From contig PMLO01000102.1 in the NCBI GenBank assembly GCA_003158895.1, positions 1 through 17,108 on the forward strand: DNA of 17,108 nt, given 5' to 3'. The notes under the pieces were generated by a model. The model made no database searches and was not told where the DNA came from. It saw only the letters and a program-made list of their open reading frames with translations. Origin of the DNA: Propionibacteriaceae bacterium. GTDB lineage: Bacteria; Actinomycetota; Actinomycetes; Propionibacteriales; Propionibacteriaceae. A program made the position numbers and the translations under genes. Positions 1-7,206 of this stretch are shown one piece after another; position 1 is the stretch's first letter, and each line of letters begins with the position of its first letter.

Positions 1-18
1 GTGCCAGAGGAGAGACAG

Positions 19-495
19 ATGAAGATCACTGACAACGGGCCACAGCCGAATGCCTTCGACCTCGAAAAGGCCACGAAGAAGAACAGCAACTACCGCACGG
101 TTGCCTGGACGGGTCGCTACCTGCAGGTGACCCTGATGTCGATCCCGCCGGGCTCCTCCATCGGGCTCGAGGCGCACCCGGAGACGGACCAGTTCGTACG
201 GCTCGATGCCGGGAAGGGTCACGTCACCATGGGGCCGACCGAGGATGACCTCAGCTTCCAGCTCGACGTCGAAGATGGCTGGAGCGTGCAGGTCCCGGCC
301 GGCACGTGGCACGACATCATCAACACCGGCGACGAGGACATGCGCCTGTACGTGATCTACGCGCCCACCCACCACACGCCGGGCATCGTCCAGGCGACTG
401 CAGAGGACGCCGAGAAGGACGAGAAGACGGGACGCGACACGCCCCCGGCATGGTCTGTACAGCCCGCGAACACCGAGTCCGACGAGAAGGCCTGA
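19..495 (+). CDS. Small single-domain cupin protein
   Basis: A 158-residue protein with one cupin beta-barrel at about residues 30-115. The second cupin motif is clear: PAGTWHDIIN at residues 93-102, with H98 as the expected metal ligand. The first motif is weaker: EAHPETDQF at residues 51-59 keeps one His (H53) and E55, where many cupins have H-x-H. The charged tail after residue 120 looks disordered. I chose ATG at 19 because AGAGGAGAG (6-14) lies four bases before it; the frame is also open from GTG at 1, so an upstream start cannot be excluded. Single-domain cupins include sugar isomerases, dioxygenases and sensors, and the substrate cannot be read from sequence. It may belong to a transcription unit that begins before the window. 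Confidence 0.85.
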   Translation: MKITDNGPQPNAFDLEKATKKNSNYRTVAWTGRYLQVTLMSIPPGSSIGLEAHPETDQFVRLDAGKGHVTMGPTEDDLSFQLDVEDGWSVQVPAGTWHDIINTGDEDMRLYVIYAPTHHTPGIVQATAEDAEKDEKTGRDTPPAWSVQPANTESDEKA

Positions 496-622
496 GTACG
501 AGACGTGGCCGGGCGCGGGAGGTCCGTCAGGCACCATCCGGGCGCCGGTCACGTACGGGGGGCCGGGGCGACGGCGGTCGGAGGGGTCTGACGAGAAGTC
601 TCTCCCTGTGTGGTTAGGATGC

Positions 623-651
623 TTGTATTCGTACAGGCGTTCTGATACTCT
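623..651 (+). promoter_or_regulatory. Promoter of the DUF222/HNH gene, with an SOS-box-like sequence in the spacer
   Basis: TTGTAT (623-628) and TACTCT (646-651) are separated by exactly 17 bp, a good housekeeping-type promoter. The gene's ATG begins seven bases after the -10, so the transcript is probably leaderless, which is common in actinobacteria. The spacer holds GTACAGGCGTTC (631-642). Read on the other strand this is GAAC-N4-GTAC, one mismatch from the actinobacterial LexA core GAAC-N4-GTTC. LexA control of 13E12-family genes is known in mycobacteria; applying it here is inference. Confidence 0.5.
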
Positions 652-658
652 TCCTTGT

Positions 659-2068
659 ATGGACACCACTCCCGTCCTCGACAGGCCGAGCAGCTGCGCT
701 GACATCGGCGCGCGCTTCGACGCGATGGTGAGGGATCTGGAGCAGGTCCGGGCGGCGGACCGCACGATGGCGTCCGACGAAGCGCGGCTCGGTTGGATCG
801 AGCAGGTGCGCGGCGTGCAGCGGAGGGTGGACGCGTTGGTCGCCATCTTGATTGGCGAGGCTGACGAGGCCAACTCGGCGATGCGGGCCCGACACAGCCA
901 TCTGCAGGACTGGCTCGCCCATTCCGGGCAGGAGACTTCTCGGCAGGCGACTGCGACACTGTGGGCCGCCCGAGAGCTGGAACGCCGCCCGCAGGTCCGC
1001 GACGCGGCCGCGATCGGGCAGATCTCGCTCGGCCAGGCAAAGGCGATCAGCACCGCTCTCGACGGGCTGCCGGCGAGCTTGGATCCTGGACAGCGAAAGC
1101 AGGCGGAGACGTTGATGCTTGCTGCGGCCGATCACACGCCGCCGGATGCGTTGCGCGGCATGTCCGAGAAGGTGCTCGCGCAGGTGGCTCCGTCAGCGGC
1201 TGAGACTCCGGAGGCTCGTGCCGAGCGGCTGACGCAGCGCGACGCCCGTGCGGCGGCGAGGCGGTGTCTGAGGTTCGGCGCTGAGTGTGATGGGTCAGTC
1301 GACCTCTCCGGCAACCTGCCCCTACTCGATGCGCGCCAGCTGCAGCAGCTGGTGCAGACCATCGCCGACCGCACCTACCGAGCCGCGAAGGACAGCCACG
1401 ACCGGAAGGCGCTCATCCAGACGCCGCAGCAGCGGCTCGCCGACGCGCTCATGACCGTGGTGAGCGTGGCAGAGGCCCGCGAGTCGGGTCGCCGCCCGGG
1501 TTCAGACGGTTCGTCGATCCCCGGCAGTGCCACTCGGATCAGCGTGATCATGACCGCTGAAGATCTCCTCGCTCGGGCGGCCGGTCGTGGCGTGCTCGTT
1601 GACGGTGCCGAGCTGTCACCCGGCGAGCTGCGACGGCTGTGCTGCGACGCGGAGATCATCCCTGTGGTGCTCGGGACCGATTCGACGGTCCTCGACGTCG
1701 GCTTCGGGCATCGGCTGGCACCGTGGCCGCTGCGGCATGCGGTTGGACTGCGGGACGGGATGTGCGCCTTCCCCGGCTGCACCACGTCGCTGGAGCGCTG
1801 TGACATCCACCACATCAATCCCTGGCAGCAGGGCGGCCCGACGGAGTTGTCGAATCTCGTCGCCCTCTGCAGGTCCCACCATGGCCTCATTGAACCCGCA
1901 CCCCCGATTCGCCGGGATGACGGCAGTCTCGAACGAGTCGACCAATGGGAAGTACGCATGGATCGCAGAGGTCTGCCCGTGTTCATCCCACCGGCGGCGA
2001 TGGACCCCCACCGCCAGCCCGTATACCGGGTCGCCAGCCACGTCCAGGAGCTGCTGGACACCGGCTGA
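659..2068 (+). CDS. DUF222 / 13E12-family HNH endonuclease domain protein
   Basis: A 469-residue protein with an N-terminal alpha-helical DUF222 region (about residues 15-320) and a C-terminal HNH nuclease domain (about 366-408). The HNH zinc/catalytic framework is visible: C369 and C374 (CAFPGC), DIHHINPW at 382-389 with the His pair 384-385, N399, then C404 and H407-H408 (CRSHH). Such proteins are abundant and often multicopy in actinobacteria (13E12 repeat family in mycobacteria). They are presumed DNA nucleases linked to damage or mobility, but their role is poorly known. I chose ATG at 659, not the upstream GTG at 608, because the -10 box is seven bases before it and no ribosome binding site supports the longer form. 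It is complete and appears intact. Confidence 0.88.
   Translation: MDTTPVLDRPSSCADIGARFDAMVRDLEQVRAADRTMASDEARLGWIEQVRGVQRRVDALVAILIGEADEANSAMRARHSHLQDWLAHSGQETSRQATATLWAARELERRPQVRDAAAIGQISLGQAKAISTALDGLPASLDPGQRKQAETLMLAAADHTPPDALRGMSEKVLAQVAPSAAETPEARAERLTQRDARAAARRCLRFGAECDGSVDLSGNLPLLDARQLQQLVQTIADRTYRAAKDSHDRKALIQTPQQRLADALMTVVSVAEARESGRRPGSDGSSIPGSATRISVIMTAEDLLARAAGRGVLVDGAELSPGELRRLCCDAEIIPVVLGTDSTVLDVGFGHRLAPWPLRHAVGLRDGMCAFPGCTTSLERCDIHHINPWQQGGPTELSNLVALCRSHHGLIEPAPPIRRDDGSLERVDQWEVRMDRRGLPVFIPPAAMDPHRQPVYRVASHVQELLDTG
2056..2068 (+). repeat. 13-bp direct repeat, copy 1 (end of the HNH gene)
   Basis: GGACACCGGCTGA forms the last codons and stop of the HNH gene. The same 13 bases recur at 2118-2130, 62 bp downstream. 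It may be a trace of a duplication or of a displaced 3' end. A chance match is possible in GC-rich DNA. Confidence 0.4.
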
Positions 2069-2117
2069 CGGTCGGTCACGGTACGGGCGGTCGGGCCGGA
2101 AGCGTTCGGAAGCAAGC

Positions 2118-2130
2118 GGACACCGGCTGA
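2118..2130 (+). repeat. 13-bp direct repeat, copy 2
   Basis: Exact copy of GGACACCGGCTGA from 2056-2068, in the 113-bp gap before the MFS gene and in a different frame. It sits just upstream of a possible -10 (TAGCCT, 2144-2149) for the MFS gene. Confidence 0.4.
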
Positions 2131-2143
2131 GATCGCCGGGGGC

Positions 2144-2149
2144 TAGCCT
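2144..2149 (+). promoter_or_regulatory. Possible -10 box for the MFS/AKR operon
   Basis: TAGCCT fits the actinobacterial TAnnnT -10 pattern and lies 32 bases before the MFS start. No convincing -35 is seen 16-18 bp upstream. A very similar TAGCCT precedes the gene at 11324. Confidence 0.3.
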
Positions 2150-2181
2150 GACCTGGTCTCGATCAGTGGGGTTCTCCTTCC

Positions 2182-3417
2182 ATGTCATCCCTTCTCGGTC
2201 CCCTCGTGGACCGTCCGTCGTTCGTCGCGCTCGTCCTGATCACGGGGACGACGGCGCTGTCGACCGACACGTACATCGCAGCGCTTCCCCAGATCCAGAC
2301 CACGCTCGGCACTTCGGCGATCGTGGCGCAGCTGACGATGACGGCCTGCATCGCGGGGATGGCGATCGGGCAGCTGCTCTTCGGGCCGATCAGCGACGCC
2401 CACGGCCGCCGGAACCTCATCATCGCGTCCACCGTCGCCTTCACGGGCATGTCGATCCTCTGCGCCGTCGCACCATCCGGTTGGCTGCTCGTGCTGGAAC
2501 GCGCCGTACAGGGCATCGCCTGCGGTGCCGCATCCGGGATCGGACGCGCCGTCGTCACAGACTCGTCGGCCGGCCGCCTCGCCGCAGCGCGTTTCGGGAG
2601 TCTCGCGGCCGTCGGCCTGGTCGCGCCCGTGGTGGGACCCGTGATCGGCGGTGGCCTTCTCCGCTTCGGCGACTGGCGCACAGTCTTCTGGTTCCTCGCC
2701 GTCGTCGGCGCGGCCATGATCGTCGCAGCGCTGTTCGGGCTGCCGGAGACGCTCCCGCCGGACAACCGTCGCCCCGGCGGCATCCGCCAGATGGGCCTGC
2801 GTGCCCGCGAGCTGTTCGCGGACCCGGAGTTCCGCAACCCCGTCCTCGTACAGTGCGTCACGGTCTGCGGCTTCTTCACCTACATCGGCGGCTCGTCGTT
2901 CGTGCTGCAGCACGACCTGGGGATCAGCCAGCAGGCGTACGCACTCGTGTTCGCGGTCAACGCGCTCGCGATGGTGATCTCGAGCGTGATCTACCGGCTG
3001 CTCGTGCTGCGCACCGGCCCGTACGTCCTGAGGCGCGTCGCCGTCGTCGTACAGACCATTTCCGTCTCGGCGCTCTTCGCGGTCGCTCTCGCCACCCCCG
3101 GCCACCGCCCACCTCTGGCCACCGTCTGGATCTGCCTCAGCGGCATGACGCTGGGGCTGGGCACGTACCTGCCGTCGAACTCGTCGATCGTCCAGATACT
3201 CGGCCGGAGGTACGGGGGAACCGCATCGGCGCTCGGTGGTGGTCTGCCGTTCCTCGCCGGAGCGCTGATGACGCCGCTGACCGGCCTGCTCGGGCAGCAG
3301 TCGGTCATGGCGATGTCCGCGGCCATGTTCGGCTTCTTCGCCGTGGCCGCTGTCGGCTCGCTGCTGATGCGACACGCCTATGCTCGGCAGAGACCCATGA
3401 TCGAAGGAAACCTATGA
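2182..3417 (+). CDS. MFS transporter, Bcr/CflA drug-resistance type
   Basis: A 411-residue membrane protein with about 12 hydrophobic segments, the usual length for 12-helix MFS exporters. The first helix carries STDTYIAALPQI (residues 27-38), typical of the Bcr/CflA group. MFS motif A is GPISDAHGRR (68-77), and VAPVVGPVIGG (148-157) matches antiporter motif C in helix 5. The family exports small drugs or metabolites by proton antiport across the inner membrane; the substrate is unknown. ATG at 2182 has only a weak ribosome binding site. The gene ends inside the start of the aldo/keto reductase gene (ATGA, 3414-3417), so the two are almost certainly co-translated. That pairing could mean detoxification of a reactive carbonyl by reduction plus export, which is inference only. 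Confidence 0.88.
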   Translation: MSSLLGPLVDRPSFVALVLITGTTALSTDTYIAALPQIQTTLGTSAIVAQLTMTACIAGMAIGQLLFGPISDAHGRRNLIIASTVAFTGMSILCAVAPSGWLLVLERAVQGIACGAASGIGRAVVTDSSAGRLAAARFGSLAAVGLVAPVVGPVIGGGLLRFGDWRTVFWFLAVVGAAMIVAALFGLPETLPPDNRRPGGIRQMGLRARELFADPEFRNPVLVQCVTVCGFFTYIGGSSFVLQHDLGISQQAYALVFAVNALAMVISSVIYRLLVLRTGPYVLRRVAVVVQTISVSALFAVALATPGHRPPLATVWICLSGMTLGLGTYLPSNSSIVQILGRRYGGTASALGGGLPFLAGALMTPLTGLLGQQSVMAMSAAMFGFFAVAAVGSLLMRHAYARQRPMIEGNL

Positions 3418-4349
3418 AGACGTTCGTGATGCCCGGAACCAACCTCGTCGTGCCCGCCATCGTGACCGGCGTGATGCGGATCCAGGAGAAGTCGGACGCC
3501 GAGGTCCGCGCCCTGTACGACGCCTCCATCGCCGCCGGGATCAACTTCTTCGACCACGCCGCCGTGTACGGGTCCGAGATGCACGGCTGCGAGCGGCGGT
3601 TCGCCGAGGCGTTGAAGCTGACGCCCTCGCAGCGCGACGAGATCACGCTCCAGACGAAGGTCGGGATCGTGCCGAAGGACGGCCCGTACTTCGACTTCTC
3701 CTACGAGGAGATCATCTCGTCGGTCAACGACTCCCTCGCCGCGCTCGACACCGACCACATCGACATCCTGCTGCTGCACCGCCCGGACGCTCTCGTCGAA
3801 CCCGAAGAGGTCGCCAGGGCCTTCGACGAGCTGGAGAGCTCGGGCAAGGTCAGGCACTTCGGCGTCTCCAACCACAGCCCGGCGCAGATCGAGCTGCTCA
3901 AGAAGCACGTGACGCAGCCGCTGGTCGCGAACCAGCTCCAGCTCTCGATCACCCACGCCGACCTGATCACCCAAGGAATGTCGATCAACATGGGCGCGCT
4001 CGACCAGTCGGTCGACCGCACCATCGGCACCCTCGACTACTGCCGTCTGAACGACATCACGATCCAGGCGTGGTCACCGTTCCAGGCCGGCTTCTTCAAC
4101 GGCCCGTTCCTCGGCAGCCCCGACTATCCCGAGCTCAATGCCGTGGTCGACCGGCTCGCGGCGACGTACGGCGTCCCCACGGAGGCGATCGCGACGGCGT
4201 GGATCGTCCGGCACCCTGCCCACATGCAGGTCGTCACCGGCACCACCAACCCCGAGCGGGTGACCGCCGCGGCCAAGGGCGGCGACATCGTCCTGACCAA
4301 GGTCGAGTGGTACGAGCTGTACCGGGCCGCAGGTCACATCGTCCCCTGA
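3414..4349 (+). CDS. Aldo/keto reductase
   Basis: A 311-residue NADPH-dependent TIM-barrel oxidoreductase with the full catalytic tetrad: D47 and Y52 (FFDHAAVYG), K82 (QTKVG) and H122 (LLLHRPD). The C-terminal part contains VVTGTTNPERV, matching the cofactor-binding end of the barrel. The closest type I recognise is the YdhF-like soluble oxidoreductases, which reduce aldehydes or ketones; the physiological substrate is not readable. The ATG at 3414 overlaps the MFS stop by four bases and has GAAGGAAA (3403-3410) as ribosome binding site, so it is coupled to the exporter. The same frame is open far upstream (from 1587) by GC-rich chance, but the start at 3414 is clear. Confidence 0.92.
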   Translation: MKTFVMPGTNLVVPAIVTGVMRIQEKSDAEVRALYDASIAAGINFFDHAAVYGSEMHGCERRFAEALKLTPSQRDEITLQTKVGIVPKDGPYFDFSYEEIISSVNDSLAALDTDHIDILLLHRPDALVEPEEVARAFDELESSGKVRHFGVSNHSPAQIELLKKHVTQPLVANQLQLSITHADLITQGMSINMGALDQSVDRTIGTLDYCRLNDITIQAWSPFQAGFFNGPFLGSPDYPELNAVVDRLAATYGVPTEAIATAWIVRHPAHMQVVTGTTNPERVTAAAKGGDIVLTKVEWYELYRAAGHIVP

Positions 4350-4431
4350 GAACGTCCCTGGCAAAGCGTCGTGCCAGCGTCCTGCCTCCCTTCCGCTCGA
4401 CTGGTGAGCTCTCCGGTGGTGGGCACCCGCC

Positions 4432-4443
4432 TAGGGTGAGGGC
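4432..4443 (+). promoter_or_regulatory. Possible leaderless promoter (-10) of the epimerase gene
   Basis: TAGGGT (4432-4437) fits TAnnnT and ends six bases before the ATG at 4444, the spacing expected for a leaderless transcript. GAGGG (4438-4442) is too close to the start to be a good ribosome binding site, which favours the leaderless reading. No clear -35 is seen. Confidence 0.4.
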
Positions 4444-5415
4444 ATGCGAATCGTCGTGATCGGTGGGAGCGGCCACATTGGTACGTTCCTGGTTCCCCGC
4501 CTGGTGCGCGCAGGCCACGAGGTCGTCAACGTCAGCCGAGGGCAGCGGGCCGGCTACGTGAACGACCCCGCATGGGATCAGGTGCGTCACGTCGCCGCCG
4601 ACCGGGTCGCCGAGGACCTCGACGGGACGTTCGCTGACCGCGTCGTCGACCTGCAGCCCGACGTCGTCGTCGACCTGATCTGCTTCACCCTCGAGTCCGC
4701 GACCGCCCTCGTACATCAGCTGCGGGGCAACACCGGCCACCTGCTCTCCTGCGGGTCCATCTGGCGCCACGGTCCTAGCCTCCGGCTGCCGGTCACCGAG
4801 GAGAACGGGGCGCCGGCGATCGGGGAGTACGGAATCGCCAAGGGCCAGATCGCGCGGCTGCTCAAGGAGGAGACCGCGTCCGGCGGGCTGGCCACGACCA
4901 CCCTGCATCCCGGACACATCGTCGGACCCGGCTGGCACCCGGTCGGGCCGCTCGGCAACTTCGACCCCACGGTGTGGCAGAAGCTCTCGGCGGGGGAGCC
5001 CATCGACGTTCCCGGGATCGGCGCGGAGCTCATGCACCACGTCCATGCCGACGACGTCGCACAGGGTTTCGAAGCCGCCATCAACCATCGTGACGCGGCC
5101 GCCGGCGAGGACTTCAGCGTCGTGGCGCCGACTGCCCTGAACGTACGCGGCTATGTACAGATCGCGGCCTCGTGGTTCGGCCAGACCGTCGAGCTGCGCA
5201 CCGTCAGCTGGGAGGAGTTCCGCAGCACGTCAGCGGACGACGTCGCCCAGACCAGCTGGGAGCACCTGTCCCGCAGCCACTACGTCAGCATCGACAAGGC
5301 GCGTCGGCTCATCGACTACGCGCCTCGATACGAGCCCGACGCGGCCATCCTCGAGTCCGTGCGGTGGCTCATCGACCACGGCCAGCTCGAGGTCGCCAAC
5401 CCCCTGACGGTCTAG
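4444..5415 (+). CDS. NAD-dependent epimerase/dehydratase (extended SDR)
   Basis: A 323-residue protein. The N-terminal Rossmann motif is GGSGHIG (residues 7-13), an NAD(P)-binding glycine-rich loop. The catalytic pair is Y129-x3-K133 (YGIAK), with a serine at about 102-105 (LLSCGS) in the position expected for the triad. The C-terminal half has the substrate-binding pattern HHVHADDVAQGF seen in nucleotide-sugar epimerases and related reductases. The exact reaction is unknown. The gene stands 94 bp after the aldo/keto reductase and 170 bp before an FGGY sugar kinase in the same direction, so a role in sugar metabolism is plausible but not shown. Confidence 0.88.
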   Translation: MRIVVIGGSGHIGTFLVPRLVRAGHEVVNVSRGQRAGYVNDPAWDQVRHVAADRVAEDLDGTFADRVVDLQPDVVVDLICFTLESATALVHQLRGNTGHLLSCGSIWRHGPSLRLPVTEENGAPAIGEYGIAKGQIARLLKEETASGGLATTTLHPGHIVGPGWHPVGPLGNFDPTVWQKLSAGEPIDVPGIGAELMHHVHADDVAQGFEAAINHRDAAAGEDFSVVAPTALNVRGYVQIAASWFGQTVELRTVSWEEFRSTSADDVAQTSWEHLSRSHYVSIDKARRLIDYAPRYEPDAAILESVRWLIDHGQLEVANPLTV

Positions 5416-5419
5416 GCCT

Positions 5420-5461
5420 CCCGAGACGCCTTGCCCGAGACGACCTACCCGAGACGCGTCC
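5420..5461 (+). repeat. Three tandem 14-bp repeats (CCCGAGACG units)
   Basis: CCCGAGACG occurs at 5420-5428, 5434-5442 and 5448-5456, an exact 14-bp period; the five linker bases vary (CCTTG, ACCTA, CGTCC). The array starts four bases after the epimerase stop and lies about 125 bp upstream of the kinase start. It could be a cluster of regulator binding sites for the kinase gene or a chance short tandem repeat. Confidence 0.55.
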
Positions 5462-5528
5462 GCGTCGTCACCTGCGAACAGGGTCTGACAAGGGGGTCGT
5501 ACGGGCTCCTTGCACGGGCTGGGAGCGG

Positions 5529-5534
5529 TAACGT
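5529..5534 (+). promoter_or_regulatory. Possible -10 box of the FGGY kinase gene
   Basis: TAACGT fits TAnnnT and lies 51 bases before the kinase start. The upstream TTGCAC (5509-5514) is spaced only 14 bp away, so the -35 assignment is doubtful. Confidence 0.25.
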
Positions 5535-5585
5535 CGGCATCGCTCGCGCCGGCGCCACCGCCGCCGAGTTGGGGAAGGATCGACG

Positions 5586-7187
5586 ATGATCGACGACGTG
5601 AGCGTTCGCGCTGCCATCGAGGAGGGCCGGACCGCCCTGGGTATCGAGTTCGGCTCGACCCGTATCAAGGCGGTGCTGACCGGCGAGGACAACACCCCGA
5701 TCGCCACGGGCGGCCACGACTGGGAGAACCAGTTCGTCGACCGCATCTGGACGTACTCGCTGGACGATGTCACGACGGGCCTGCAGGCCGCGTACGGATC
5801 GCTGGCGGCAGACGTCCAGAAGCGGTACGGAGTCGAGCTGCGTACGGTCGGGTCGCTGGGAGTGTCGGCGATGATGCACGGCTACCTCGCGTTCGACGCG
5901 TCGGACGGGTTGCTCGCCCCGTTCCGTACCTGGCGCAACACGATCACCGGGCAGGCCAGCGAGCAGCTCACCGGGCTGTTCGGCTACTCGATCCCGCAGC
6001 GCTGGTCGATCGCGCACCTGTACCAGGCCATCCTGAACGGCGAGGACCACGTCTCCCGTATCGCGCACCTCACCACGCTCGCCGGCTACGTGCACTGGCA
6101 GCTGACGGGCCAGAAGGTGCTCGGTGTGGGCGACGCGTCCGGCATGTTCCCGATCGACATCGCGACCGGTTCGTACAACCAGGCCATGATCGGACAGTTC
6201 GATCATGCCGTCGCCGACCGTGGCTTCTCCTGGAGGCTCGGCGACATCCTCCCGACGGTGCTCTCCGCCGGTGAAGCGGCCGGCGAGCTGACCGCCGCGG
6301 GAGCCTCGCTGCTGGACCCGTCCGGGGTCCTGCAGCCGGGTATCCTGTGCTGCCCACCCGAGGGCGATGCCGGTACAGGCATGGTGGCGACGAACTCGGT
6401 CGCGCGTCGGACGGGCAACGTCAGCGCCGGTACGTCGATCTTCGCCATGGTCGTGCTGGAGCACGATCTGGCGGCGATGCACCCCGAGCTGGACCTGGTG
6501 ACCACGCCGGCGGGTGACCTGGTGGCCATGGTGCACTGCAACAACGGTGCCAGCGAGCTGAACGCGTGGGTGGGCATGTTCGGCGAGTTCGCCACGCGGA
6601 TCGGTGCGAGCGCTGACATGGGCGCGGTGTTCGAGAGCCTGTTCACCGCTTCGCTTGAGGGGGAGAAGGACGCCGGCGGGCTGCTCGCGTACAACTACCT
6701 GTCCGGCGAGCACATCACCGGCCTGGAGGAGGGCCGGCCGCTGTTCGTACGGACGCCGGACAGCCACTTCACGCTGGCCAACTTCATGCGTGCCCAGCTC
6801 TTCGCGGCCCTCTCGAGCCTCCGGATCGGCATGAACGTGCTGCTGAAGACCGAGAACGTACAGCTCGACTCGCTGTTCGCCCACGGCGGCCTGTTCAAGA
6901 CCAAGGGCGTGGCTCAGCGCTACCTCGCCGCGGCGGTGGACGCGCCCGTCTCTGTCGGCGACATCGCCGGCGAGGGCGGCGCCTGGGGCATCGCGCTGCT
7001 CGCTGCGTACGCACGCGACCGTACCGGCTCGCAGTCGCTGGCCGACTATCTGAGCTCGCACGTGTTCGCCGGCGCAAGCCTCGAGACGATCGCGCCCGAC
7101 CCCGCCGACGTCGTCGGCTTCGACACGTACGTGCAGCGCTTCAGCGCCGGCCTGCCGATAGAACGCGCGGCGGTCGCGAACAGCTGA
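5586..7187 (+). CDS. FGGY-family carbohydrate kinase (xylulokinase-like)
   Basis: A 533-residue kinase, about the usual FGGY length. The N-terminal phosphate loop is EFGSTRIK (residues 21-28). The catalytic-base motif is GDASGM, with D183 the likely base. The nucleotide site shows DAGTGM (261-266) and NVSAGTS (278-284), followed by AHGGLFKTKG and a C-terminal EGGAWGIALLAAY. The family phosphorylates a sugar or polyol (xylulose, ribulose, glycerol and others) with ATP in the cytoplasm. I cannot assign the sugar, because TWRNT at 115-119 replaces the usual W-x-D-x-R substrate motif. ATG at 5586 is supported by GGGGAAGGA (5571-5579), six bases upstream. The stop is only 19 bp from the convergent ABC ATPase stop. 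Confidence 0.88.
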   Translation: MIDDVSVRAAIEEGRTALGIEFGSTRIKAVLTGEDNTPIATGGHDWENQFVDRIWTYSLDDVTTGLQAAYGSLAADVQKRYGVELRTVGSLGVSAMMHGYLAFDASDGLLAPFRTWRNTITGQASEQLTGLFGYSIPQRWSIAHLYQAILNGEDHVSRIAHLTTLAGYVHWQLTGQKVLGVGDASGMFPIDIATGSYNQAMIGQFDHAVADRGFSWRLGDILPTVLSAGEAAGELTAAGASLLDPSGVLQPGILCCPPEGDAGTGMVATNSVARRTGNVSAGTSIFAMVVLEHDLAAMHPELDLVTTPAGDLVAMVHCNNGASELNAWVGMFGEFATRIGASADMGAVFESLFTASLEGEKDAGGLLAYNYLSGEHITGLEEGRPLFVRTPDSHFTLANFMRAQLFAALSSLRIGMNVLLKTENVQLDSLFAHGGLFKTKGVAQRYLAAAVDAPVSVGDIAGEGGAWGIALLAAYARDRTGSQSLADYLSSHVFAGASLETIAPDPADVVGFDTYVQRFSAGLPIERAAVANS

Positions 7188-7206
7188 GCACGCGGGTCGG
7201 TCCTCG

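Noticed and set aside
496..622. Possible terminator after the cupin gene
   Set aside because: Only a short CCGG-GCG-CCGG palindrome is present, with no T run; too weak to call.
1587..3413. Long open frame upstream of the aldo/keto reductase
   Set aside because: It is the out-of-frame shadow of the HNH and MFS genes; the reductase domain and its ribosome binding site begin at 3414.
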